This document shows positions 1 to 9,003 of a stretch of DNA of 64,000 nucleotides, one piece after another. The notes under the pieces were generated by a model. That model saw nothing but the letters and a program-made list of their open reading frames with translations, searched no databases and had not been told where the DNA came from. This DNA is from Oxytricha trifallax (lineage: Eukaryota > Ciliophora > Spirotrichea > Sporadotrichida > Oxytrichidae). The stretch lies in contig ARYC01000109.1 of assembly GCA_000711775.1 (NCBI GenBank), positions 1 to 64,000 of the forward strand, in the 5' to 3' direction. The position numbers were made by a program, and so were the translations under genes. Within the stretch, counting starts at the first letter, position 1. Each line of letters begins with the position of its first letter.

Positions 1-2
1 CT

Positions 3-448
3 AATAAGTTGCCAGAGAGAAACTTCTTCTTTGGTGTTCTTGCAACTCTGAAACCTGAGTACTTAAATGAAGTAATTTAAGAAGCTCATAAGAAACGCTA
101 CAGCATCTCTCCTGAAGAAAAAGAGAAGCAAGGTATAAAATCAGCGACACCTGTCTAGGAACTACAGAAGTATCCATTCATCTCTAGTAAGCTTAGTCTT
201 CTAACTTTATAGAAAAACCTGGCACTGCTATTTACTTGATGAAAGAGCGTAGCAAATTAAACAGAGAGAGAAAGTCTCAAGTAAAACATGAATTGAGTAA
301 GAGACTCTACAAAATTTTCTAAAAGCCAGACGAGATGAACATAGATGCAGAAGCTGGCACTAAGAGAAGAAACATGGGCCCAAGCAAGCTTTAAGAGGAA
401 GAAAAGATAGAGAAGCCAAATCCCTTTACGGGCAAATTTAATATGTGA
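3..448 (+). CDS. TBE 22-kDa protein, C-terminal part (copy A)
   Basis: Accessory protein of TBE transposons; biochemical role unknown. The frame starting at base 3 reads LPERNFFFGVLATLKPEY, matching LPERNFFFGVLGTIKEEY in copy B and LPDRNFFFGILGTL in the diverged element at 46 kb. A 26-nt intron (187-212, GTAAG...CTAAC...TAG) must be removed to keep the frame: before it the frame reads ...YPFIS, after it KKPGTAIYLMKERSK. The same intron occurs at the same site in copy B. The protein ends in a charged tail (KLQEEEKIEKPNPF) at TGA 446-448. The 3' end lies within about 10 bases of the convergent transposase gene. The 5' end is outside the window. Confidence 0.85.
187..212 (+). other. 26-nt intron in TBE 22-kDa gene (copy A)
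   Basis: Starts GTAAGCTTAG and ends TTTATAG, with a branch-like CTAAC ten bases before the end. Its length is not a multiple of three and removal restores the frame conserved in copies B and D. Copy B has a 26-nt counterpart at 40318-40343. Confidence 0.8.
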
Positions 449-454
449 ACTTAT

Positions 455-1470
455 TCATTCGCTTAAATCTAAAACTTATTTATAAACACAAAATCTCCCT
501 TCTCTTGCGCATACTGTAGCTTTATCATCGCTGACTCTCTTAGCAGCACTCTTAATAAAATCGACTGTATCTATCTTCAAATCGTGCATCAAGTGATAGA
601 GCAAAAGTTTCTTGTAGTGGCCTTTCAATAACCCCCAATATAATTCAATTCCATTGAACTGAGGACTGTAAGAACATTAAATACAGGTGTTATGTTTAGC
701 CTTTCATATTCCCTCCTAATATCTTTAGTTTTATGGACAGAGAAGTTATCTACAAACAGAATAATCTCTTAGTCGGCGTACTTATCTCAAAGCTATTACA
801 AGAACTTAATGTATTATTCGGTCTTTATTGAGCGAGGATGGATAACATAAGTCTAGAGACCACTATCTTCACATATTCCACCTAGAATAGCATGAGTTTA
901 AACCATAACCTTTTAATCATATACTTCAATATTGCTGTACCTCTTATACCAAGACCTTGATATGAAGGTATTAAAAGTGAATACTGCCTCATCAGCGTGT
1001 AGGAACTTTATATTATGCTCTTAACCACTTTGCATTTAATCAAATATATAATTTAAATTATCCTTATAAAATAGAACATTAAAGTCAATCACTCTCTTAA
1101 TGCGATTGACTGTCTTGTAAGATATTCATTCTTTTTATATATGTTCGCTATAGATTAAGAAGAGATATGAAGCTCAGAAAATTGGCGATGAAACATCACA
1201 GCCCTCTAGGCCAGAGAAAAGTGAGCCCAGTATTTAAGAGTCTTATCATTATAAGATAATCAATATGATGCTGCTAAAATTTTAAGGGTCTCTTAGGCTT
1301 AGAATTTAGATGCTTTCTCTTTAAATTCAATGCTAATAGACAGTGAGACCTCACAGTTGCAGGAGATTTATGGAGTAGCCTTGCTATAGACGTATAATTA
1401 AGAACAGGCTTGAGTTATTCACTATATTCATCACATCCATATCGCAACTTAACAATAAATCTATATACTC
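455..1470 (-). pseudogene. TBE 42-kDa DDE transposase, frame-broken (copy A)
   Basis: Transposase of the Tc1/mariner-like DDE superfamily; TBE transposases are implicated in germline DNA elimination in Oxytricha. Visible in order: a helix-turn-helix-like block (SIARLLHKSPATVRSH), the first acidic block (FLHADEAVFTFN), VIHPRSIK, the second acid (LFVDNFSVHKTKD), and, in another frame, the block that in copy B reads SPQFNGIEFYW and holds the catalytic E. At least three frame changes are needed to read it: near 1240, near 1090, and near 670, where one base is missing between the second D and the E relative to copy B. It is therefore decayed or carries assembly indels. The C-terminus converges on the 22-kDa gene. 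Confidence 0.8.
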
Positions 1471-1638
1471 ACTGTCATAAACTAACCCAAACCTCGCATA
1501 TAATCACTTAAAATACTAATATTTAAACATTAAACCCCTACATAAACTATTAAAACCCTAATAAAGTATGCGCTAATAGTCTACTTTTATCAATCAAAAA
1601 CTCAATCAAACTACTGAAAGGGTTTTGGGGTTTTGAGT

Positions 1639-2648
1639 GTAGGTGGGTCATTAATGGGTTCTTACTATGGTGTTTAGGAAGACTATGTTATGTTTTGAAT
1701 TTGGTCAAAAAGTTTGTTTTGCATTAGTTGAGTCTCTTTGGTTTCCCTATTTAGTACCCTAAGTGCGTCATGACCTTAGCTTCTATTTTATTCCTATTTA
1801 GTATTAGAATTTTGGTTAAATAGGCTGAATTAGAAGATGGGGTTTTGTTGGAGGGGTCTCTGGGTTTTGTGAAAATTAAACTGTTAAGATAATGAAAAGT
1901 TTGATTTAAAAAGGTCACTCCATGTAGGTGGTGTTTAACTCGGTTGGATGACTGGTTTTCCCCAGATATCTAAGGTTGGTTGGTTGGTGTTTGAACTATT
2001 AAATAAATTTACTTAGTTTTTAGAGCTAGGTATATTATTAAATAAATTGCTACCTTAGGTACCCTTTTGTGAGTCTTAGTTGAAGAATTTGTTATTGAAG
2101 ACACTATTAAATAGTGAGGTTTAACTTTAAGTATGGTCGACGTGGACGTGACTCTTTCTTGAACTTGCTAAGTCCGGTATCTGATGTGTGTGCAGACTCA
2201 ATTGTGAAGTTTGGGGACTGCTGGCTCCTTATTCTTTGAGCTTTCTTTTTCTGATTTTTGCCTCTACCTCTTCTTTGAATCTCGTTGACAAGTAATCTGT
2301 TATACTTGGCTCGTCTATTGCTAGAGCTAGGAGATTGGCTTGGTGGTGGTTGAGGTCAATATTCAGGAGTCCCTGAATAGCAAAGTCTGCTAATCTTTCT
2401 TATTGCTTATCGTTGAAGTAAGCAATAAGGTCTGCTCCGTCATCTTATTCGATGTGTGGAGGAGAACAGGCTTTTTGGTCGACTAATTAAACTCCCTACT
2501 TTTGTGGTCTAAGTGGATCATGGGTGATCCTATTACTTGGCTTAGAGTTCCAAATTCGGAGAGGTGCGACCTATTTATTTACTTTTTAATTTAAAAGTAG
2601 GTTATAAAGTAATCTCTTATAGGAGGTGCAGCAAACTTCAAAGTTAGG
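1639..2648 (-). CDS. Q/N/F-rich protein of unknown function, cut by TBE copy A
   Basis: A single frame without TGA runs for about 1 kb on the minus strand with TAA/TAG as Gln. The N-terminal half looks folded (DGADLIAYFNDKQQERLAD, then PSITDYLSTRFKEEVEAK and a basic KIRKRKLKEQ). The C-terminal half is low-complexity and rich in N, Q, S and F (SLFNSVFNNKFFNQ, LFKSNFSLSQQFNF). I do not recognise the family; the LF/NF spacing only loosely recalls FG-type disordered regions. No start is visible: the frame opens after a TGA near 2650, so the 5' part is probably another exon or MDS. At its 3' side the frame runs straight into the telomere-like end of TBE A, so the rest should lie beyond the transposon. 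Confidence 0.6.
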
Positions 2649-2781
2649 TACTCAGCTGTGGTATATCCTTAGACAAGATAGAGATACGCAATAGACTTTT
2701 TGATCAGAATAAACAAACTGGAAAATTCAATGAAAAAAACAAAATATTGACTAGAAGAAAATTGATTAAGTCATTTCAGAG

Positions 2782-3048
2782 ATGCCTATGACTTCAGAGG
2801 ACTTTGAGAAAGACAATGGAATTTATGTCATTTGCAAAAATAATCCATCAACAGCAGGACTGGTTTTAATTAAAGATTTTCTCACAGATAAAATTATAGA
2901 ACAAGATGTGCCATATAATGACTCAATTAGGACAAGTGCTATAGCAATTAATTGTGCAAGCTTAAGAGACAGAATAATTAGAAAGGATTATCAAATAGTG
3001 ATAGAATTGAGAGCTCTACTAGTGATAAATAGAATAAGGTATAAATGA
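2782..3048 (+). CDS. Short ORF upstream of the WDR20-like gene, possible 5' exon
   Basis: Open for 88 codons from ATG to TGA, in a frame one base off from the WD40 gene that follows, and overlapping its first possible ATG (3045). It has no motif I recognise. Position and orientation fit a 5' exon or first MDS of the WDR20-like gene, but no splice or pointer junction could be fixed. Confidence 0.4.
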   Translation: MPMTSEDFEKDNGIYVICKNNPSTAGLVLIKDFLTDKIIEQDVPYNDSIRTSAIAINCASLRDRIIRKDYQIVIELRALLVINRIRYK

Positions 3049-4830
3049 ACAGATCAGAGGATGATTTTCAAATGTATCATGAAGAAGTTCAATTGATAAT
3101 GGGTACAACAGATGGGCAAATCTTTTAATTTGATCAAGTCATTAGAGGCAAAATTTCAATTTAAAACTATCACTATGATCAAGACAAAAACAGGCTTGCA
3201 GTTGAGATAGTCAAATGGCTTGAAGTTAAGCCTAATTTAAACACAAAATACTAGAATAGGTTTCTAATTGTCTTTTCAGATCGGTCAATTTCATTCTAAA
3301 ACCCCTTAAGTCAATTAAGAATGAAGATTGGGGATTTATAATAATAAAATTAAGAATAAATTATTATTGGCTTAAATTATTAAAGTTTTAGCTAATTATT
3401 AAAACCATTTGCTCGAATAATTGTCTCTATAAAATAAACCAATCATGGTGCGTATATTTGTTTTTAGCATAATTATAATTAATTTCAGCCAATTATAATT
3501 TAATTTTAATTTTATTTTTCTAAATCTCCAATCTTCATTCTTAATTGACTAACGGGGTTTTATCATAAAGAGAAAGATGTATCAATGAATTATGACTATG
3601 ACAAGGATTTAATAAAACTATCAAGTGGTTAGTCCATTCCCAAAGGTTAGATTATGAAAAGAATGAAACACTACATTGGGAAGTTTAATTTTGACGAATT
3701 TTATAAAAAAAACCTCGAGCAAGAAATTTAAGAAGGAGAAAAATAATGATTAGTCTTCACACAGCATCTCTAAAAGTTAAAAGCAAGAATATGAAAATCT
3801 AAAGATGTAAGAAAAGATTAATTAAAAGCGCTAGTTCAATCATGTAGCATGCTTATACGACAGTAAAACAATTGAAATTAACCTCTATTTCAGCATGAAA
3901 TACGATTGTAGGTCTATAAATGACATAGTTAGTACTTATTTAAACCCAGAGACTATGCATCTAATAGCTGCATGTAACGATTGCTTCATTAGAGTGCTCT
4001 CTTTTGTAGAGAAAGACTATAATCTAATTGAATGTTTGAAGGGAGTGTTCGGTGCTCCCTTATGTCTCGATTTAAGTCAAGATAAAACTCTATTGGCAGC
4101 TGGCTATGAGGATGATAGTTTCGTAATTTATAGCATTAAGCAAGATTTTGCTCCGATGTGTAGAGGTATAGGGCATCACTCTTTCGTTACTTAAATCAAA
4201 TTTGATTAATATCTCATGAATTTTCTTAAGAACCCTGCTTCTCACACTTCTTCATCATTATCAAGAAAAGCTAGTTAAAGTATTGCAAATACTAAAATAT
4301 CGAATAAATAAAATAACTTCGATCCAAATCTTCTGTAGAATCTGATGGATTCCAATCCAACCGATCCTGATTACATACCCTCCGAACTATCACCAAGACT
4401 GGACTAAAACAGGAAAAGTTCTGTTTACCATTAAATTTAGACTATCTAGAGAAAAACTTCATAAATTTAAGATCAAGGAACTTTTAGATTAGTTACTACA
4501 GGTGATGACTGTGCTTTATGTTTTTAGAGTTTTGAGCGAAAAGATAGCTTATCTCTTATGAACATTTTTTAATAAAAGCATTTATAATTCATAACTATTT
4601 TTTAAAAAAGTGAGCTTATTGAAGTTATATTATGATATGAACTTCCACCCTTCAGATATAAACCGAGAAGTGAAGCCTATGGCTAGTTTAGCCAAAAGAA
4701 AGCCCCTCTATATTTTCCCTATTCCAGGTGGTTAACTCCAGTCTCTGACCCTCTCTTAAGACCACACTTTCACTGTAAATTGTGATGGCCTGCTAACAAT
4801 TAGAAAAATTTTGAATATTTAAGTACAAGC
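3045..4830 (+). CDS. WDR20-like WD40 repeat protein
   Basis: WDR20/DMWD/CreC-type WD40 proteins are partners and activators of the USP12/USP46 deubiquitinases; that role is inferred from the family. From ATG 3045 the frame gives LIMGTTDGQIFQFD and AVEIVKWLEVKPN, like the first blades of WDR20. After the IES (3297-3562) it continues YHKEKDVSMN, then IEINLYFSMKYD, IAACNDCFIRVLSF, AGYEDDSFVIYS and GIGHHSFVTQIKFD, which follow WDR20 blade by blade. A Ser/Asn-rich insert (4200-4460) precedes FRLVTTGDDCALCF. A later segment (4640-4820, PLYIFPIPGGQ, TVNCDGLLTIRKI) supplies the last blade after an intron or IES. There is a one-base frame change at an A8 run near 3707-3714. The true stop is uncertain: no TGA follows for a long way in AT-rich sequence. 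Confidence 0.75.
3297..3562. mobile_element. TA-bounded, C4A4-ended MITE-like IES inside the WDR20-like gene
   Basis: About 265 bp with terminal inverted repeats of some 35 bp: left TAAAACCCC...GTCAATTAAGAATGAAG, right the inverted match ending GGGGTTTTA. Each end is TA followed by the telomere-like AAAACCCC. Removing the element and keeping one TA joins the flanks in frame as SISFYHKEKDV, the expected WD40 sequence. The interior is AT-rich without an ORF. It behaves as a short TIR transposon turned IES. Confidence 0.8.
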
Positions 4831-4839
4831 ATCAAATAA

Positions 4840-5290
4840 TCAACAATTAAGAATACTTATAATTATTTTTTAGAAATAATTTAAATTGACGAGCGAAGTC
4901 GAAATTTTTATTAGACTTAACTCGTATAAATAAATTATCTTTACTTTTTATTTATATTAACTTTCTTATATTAATACCTAAATATATTTTTTAAGAATAA
5001 TAATTTTATCCAATAATCATAGTATAATTATACATTAACAGTTTTAATTTTTTACTTTATAGATTAGATTATATATGATTTTAGATCTTAAAAATGAATT
5101 TACTTTTTATTAAAAACATAGTTCATTATAGATTACTAATATAAATTTACTTATACTAATTTAACACATTGCTATTTTTAATATATTATGAATAATACAA
5201 ATTTAATTTCACAATTTTTGATTATTTATCATTCTTTGGAAAATCAAAGTAATTTCTCTAAATAATATGATACACCTATAAATATAACAG
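4840..5290. other. AT-rich intergenic stretch, no gene seen
   Basis: Very AT-rich. Frames stay open only because TGA is rare. No conserved block or splice motif was found. It likely holds the 3' end of the WDR20-like gene and the promoter of the next gene. Confidence 0.5.
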
Positions 5291-5291
5291 A

Positions 5292-6992
5292 ATGGCATAG
5301 AACGTAAATCCCTTTGAAGAATCTAAAACACTTTAATTTGCAAATAATAATACTTAAGTTAGAATTGCTTTGGGGTAAGAAGAGGATGAGGAATATGTTA
5401 TTAAACCAGATTTGATACATTCGAACGACGAAGGGCTGATATTTCAATGATGACTATTCAGTAAACTCAGCTTGTAAAAAGTTGAAAATATGCGTTTTTA
5501 TTAAATTTTAGCTTCTCATCTATTCAATATTTTTCTTTAAAATATGAAATTTTTAATTTAATATTTGAATCTAATATCCAAGTCTTCTATATAAATCCTT
5601 TCATATAAATTTAACAATCTTTTATTTGAAAATTCATACTTTTATCAGATTTTTCTTTTTAAAAACCCATCTTGAATTGCTTTCATAGATGAAAACTTGA
5701 TATCAAAAGATAAAGCGAATTTCCTGATGAAATTAATTGAAAAAGACATGCTCATTGATTTAATTTAACTCACTTTAGAAGAATAGAAGTTATTTGGAAA
5801 CTTCGTTAAAGATTAAAACAGCTTAATCAAGATAAAATTTAGTAAAAATGTAATAATCAATAAACTATGGAATTAATGCCATTTCATATATGCTTTTTAT
5901 CAATTATTTTAAAGAGGAGGAAGTGATTCCATGGTGGGAGATTGAAAGCAGTGCAAAACCAACAAATATAGACATTTAAGAGTAAGACCAAGAAAATTAA
6001 TAAGAATTAGTAATCAGAAATCTAAATGAATTCAATCTTTACTCAAAATAATTCTAAAATGAAGCTTCCTCATAAACTTCTTAATAAACTGAAGATATTT
6101 AAGATTCTGAAACTTCTTAGCAAGCAAAATAAAATTAAAATGATGATGACGAGGAATATGATGATTTTGAAATTATAGATTTAAATCAAGAAGAAAAATT
6201 TAATGAGGATTTGGTTTAAAAGTATCGCATAATATTGAGGAGTTATACTTAAATACCAAGTATTTAACATTTACTGAAAACCAAAGAGCCATCACCTACT
6301 GTCAAATACCTGGTGCTTATAAACATACTGCCTGTTATGTATTTTTACAGGAGGTATAATGGAGAGCTGCTTTAATCAGGGGATTTAGAATTATTATGTG
6401 AAGCCATGCTAGAATAGCTATTGTCTCAATCTTCTCAGGGTCTTGTTACAGACATATTTTTAAATCATAAATTTTAATTTTAATTTACCCAATTTCTGTC
6501 AAAATATCATTTGTTTTTTTTTACATAGAATCAGCATTTTCTTAGCCACTCAAGACAATAACTCACAAAACCCTGAACACATCACACTCCCAAAATCTCA
6601 TGTCCATTGTGATAGATTATCTCCCAATTATGCTCTAAGATTTGCTTAATATTTCTCAATCCAAGCTAGACTTAATAGAGGAATTTTTAAGATTCTATGA
6701 TCTCTTGCATCGTTATGAAAGCGATCTCAGAGATGAATTGGAGGATTTAACTTAATCTCAAAATGCTCGCTAGATTGATAAAGAGAGGAAATTTATAATT
6801 AAGAGATGTCTGAAATAGATTGGTTTAGTAAAGTAGAAACTTATATTCTTTAAGAGTTTTATCAAGAGCAGGTACTCTGAGGCTTTTGACGAGAAATTAA
6901 TCAGGGAAATTAAGGGGTTTCAAGAGGCGTTTGTACAGGATAAGATCATTGAAAAGAAAGTGTATAAGGAAGTTAAGAAGTTTAAGAAGTGA
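5292..6992 (+). CDS. ZNHIT2-like protein (HIT-finger family, finger not seen)
   Basis: ZNHIT2 proteins assist assembly of R2TP-client complexes such as U5 snRNP; the function here is inferred. ATG 5292 starts MAQNVNPFEESKTLQFANN and an acidic stretch (GQEEDEEYVIKPDLI). A later exon has LIDLIQLTLEEQKLFGNFV, and after an intron (GTAAAAATG...TTTTAAAG, about 5842-5915) EEVIPWWEIE, matching the LTPEE...PWW signature of ZNHIT2. Then come a Q/D-rich linker, a block with VKYLVLINILPVMYFYRRYN (as in ZNHIT2 'VKYhlvniL...rlYNG'), and an all-helical charged C-terminus ending VKKFKK-TGA at 6990-6992. The Cys/His HIT finger expected at the N-terminus is not visible, and the segment 5448-5690 contains TGA codons, so an IES or missing MDS is likely there. 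Confidence 0.7.
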
Positions 6993-7216
6993 GAGAATAT
7001 TAGAATAGATAATTAGAGAATTTTCAATTAAAGTTGATAATTAATTAATGAGTCAAAATGAAAATATAAGCATTTAATTTTACATAAACCAAGCTTAACA
7101 TTCTTTATGATAAATTAGCTGATAATAATTGAGAAAGGTTATAAAGATAATTGTCTAAATACAAATTACAAACATCTGCTAATTGTAATACTTTCTAAAT
7201 GAATTATTTATTGATT

Positions 7217-8924
7217 TCATTCAAACCCAAAACCCTTTGGTCCCATATCCTCGTAGATACTAATATATGCAAAGGCCATGATTAACTCATTGATAAAGAA
7301 TATGTGAACTCCTCTATATAGACTTGAGTACCCTTGTTGTTATAAATTATCAAATATAAGTAGTCTACTCCTTTTATTCACTATAATTTGGTAATTATTT
7401 TACTTGATAAATAATAGGGATAGCCTGGTCATTACATCTTGAACACCTTTATATAGTAAAAGTAAACCTTTGCCACCATTCATTTGCATGCAACGCTTCA
7501 TGGTATCAAGAGGATATATATAATTGAAGAAATCAAAAGAGAGGAAATCATAGAAGGTCCTAATCTCTGCATGAATAAAATATGTTTATATGTATACTTT
7601 TTTTATAAAGAAATCCAAATTCATAAGCTATTTATGAATGTCTTGAAAAGTCCAACTTATTCATTTTCATCCTTGCTTCTCACTAATAAGTGTAAATAAA
7701 TACTCTCATAGATTCTTGGATATAAAAATTAATTATAATATAAAATCTAATGATGATCTCTTGATCATTTCATAAACTGGTAATGTTAATACACCTCTAA
7801 CAACGCTTTACATTAATGCAATTTAAAAGCCTTTTTACAATCTCTAAATTTATGCATTTTTAAACTGTGATTTAATATAAATGACTGTTTTATTTAGCAT
7901 TAACAATAATTTATCCCCAAAAATACTTAAATACTATAATTATATTATAATTAAAAACAATATAAATGTTAATTATTAATCTCCATCTGCCTTCATCCAA
8001 GTTAGTACGATTGAAACAATCAAAGGTTGACTTAAACAGTCTATTCTAGCCGTTTTTAGTCATATCTGAGGCTATGCGTGTATTTATTCAATGATAAATA
8101 ATTCTGAATAAAAACAGATAGTAATGATATAATTAATCAGGTCTATTAATTCACTAATGATTTCATTTATTGTCTCTTTATTAAGTGTATGAATGAGATC
8201 AAGAGGGTAAGTGGTCAATGTGATTATTGCGGTGCAAATAGTAGCTGCAGAGGCTGCACGCCAAAAGAAATCAAAACCCTTGGAGCGTTGTTAAGAATAT
8301 GGCATGAAATTGACAGAAATTATTGTGATTTTCCATTTTATTAAAGAAGATTATATTCTTTACAAATAAAATAGTTCTTAACTTTGTCGTACATACAGAT
8401 CTTAAGAAACATTTGAAGTGAATTTCTATAGATATTTGCCATGTTTCCTCTCCATAACTGTACAATTCCTTGCTCACTGGTAATCTCTAAACAAAAAAAG
8501 ATAGTTTTAAAACATGCTTATACAATGAAAAGATTAGGGATTAATCATTGTGGATTTATCTCTATTTAAATGAATAATTTTTCATACTTACTTGAAATTA
8601 TAGCTCCAGCATTTGCAATTGGCTTCTCAGTAGCCTTTATAATTGAAATTATATTAAATTCATTGAATTGCATAAATCAAGTCAAGGATAAATTAAAAGC
8701 TTAATATCGTCTGATCATTCCGTTATTTATTTAGATTATTATAGTATCTGCATATGCATAGTCTACATCAATATCCTAATTCTCTCAAGTGGAGCCCCAA
8801 TAGTCTTAGATAATCCCAGTGATGTTCCGTAAAGAATAATGTATCCAAAAACATTTTTCTCTCTGGGTTTAATTGGGCCTAGACCCTTACGCTTTCTCTT
8901 ATCCAAGATTCTGGATTGTGCCAT
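7217..8924 (-). CDS. Mitochondrial carrier family (MCF) transporter, ADP/ATP-carrier-like
   Basis: Inner-mitochondrial-membrane solute carrier with three repeats. Repeat 1: ATG at 8924, then GTSLGLSKTIGAPLERIRIL (ADP/ATP-carrier-like SKT.AAP.ER). After a 105-nt intron (8487-8591): ITSEQGIVQLWRGNMANIYR. Repeat 2: TTYPLDLIHTRIASDMTKNG with RLFKSTFDCFNRTNLDEG. Repeat 3: NYIYPLDTMKRCMQMNGG and QQQGYSSLYRGV, stop TGA 7217-7219. All three Px(D/E)xx(R/K)-type motifs are present, with His-Thr-Arg after the second. The gene is broken by at least three pointer-flanked IESs (listed separately) plus further unresolved junctions near 8680, 8340 and 7400. The nearest neighbour, CFAP54, ends about 80 bp upstream in the same direction. 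The transported substrate cannot be assigned. Confidence 0.88.
7545..7747. other. IES candidate with 5-bp pointer in the carrier gene
   Basis: Direct repeat AAATC (GATTT on the coding strand) at 7545-7549 and 7743-7747. Removing one copy plus the AT-rich spacer joins EMIKRSSLDF to LSFDFFNYIYPLDT in frame, a plausible helix 4-loop-helix 5 transition for a mitochondrial carrier. A second GATTT nearby makes the exact junction less certain than in the two neighbouring IESs. Confidence 0.55.
7839..7983. other. IES with 6-bp pointer (AATCTC) in the carrier gene
   Basis: Direct repeat AATCTC (GAGATT on the coding strand) at 7839-7844 and 7978-7983, separated by 133 bp of AT-rich sequence. Keeping one copy joins NLDEGRWR to LQKGFQIALMQS in frame, recreating the carrier signature in which an EG pair is followed by a G-F and R-G motif (VVRGVLTLP). 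The retained copy sits in the WRL codons. Confidence 0.85.
8078..8190. other. IES with 6-bp pointer (GTGTAT) in the carrier gene
   Basis: Direct repeat GTGTAT (ATACAC on the coding strand) at 8078-8083 and 8185-8190. Excision leaving one copy joins YPLDLIHT to RIASDMTKNG in frame, giving the canonical YPLD....R(I/L)A.D of carrier repeat 2. Without excision the frame runs into AT-rich sequence and the essential Arg is lost. The segment is about 101 bp plus one pointer. Confidence 0.9.
8487..8591 (-). other. 105-nt intron of the carrier gene
   Basis: Donor GTAAGTATG at 8591 and acceptor TTGTTTAG at 8487. Splicing joins GAIISK to ITSEQGIVQLWRG in frame. It shows that ordinary introns and IESs coexist in this gene. 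Confidence 0.8.
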
Positions 8925-9003
8925 TGATGATATGATGAAGATTTTACAATATTTTCATGAATAATCAGAATAAATTTATTATTTTACAATTGAATAATTA
9001 CAA

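Larger units (their letters stand above)
1..1635. mobile_element. TBE transposon, copy A (right part; left part lies outside the window)
   Basis: Germline-limited DNA transposon of the telomere-bearing element type. It carries the 3' part of the 22-kDa gene on the plus strand followed, tail to tail, by a 42-kDa DDE transposase on the minus strand, the order known for hypotrich TBEs. The right end is the telomere-like string GGGTTTTGGGGTTTTG at 1620-1635, followed by AGT, which fits the known ANT target of TBEs. Copy B (37940-41750) has the same gene order and nearly the same terminus followed by AAT. Known TBEs are about 4.1 kb, so roughly 2.5 kb should lie to the left. The flank at 1639 is an open coding frame, so the element apparently sits in or against a gene. 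Confidence 0.9.

Noticed and set aside
5244-5447. 67-aa minus-strand ORF
   Set aside because: The opposite strand holds the start of the ZNHIT2-like gene with better composition; no conserved feature in the minus frame.
7484-7699. 71-aa plus-strand ORF
   Set aside because: Antisense to repeat 3 of the mitochondrial carrier.
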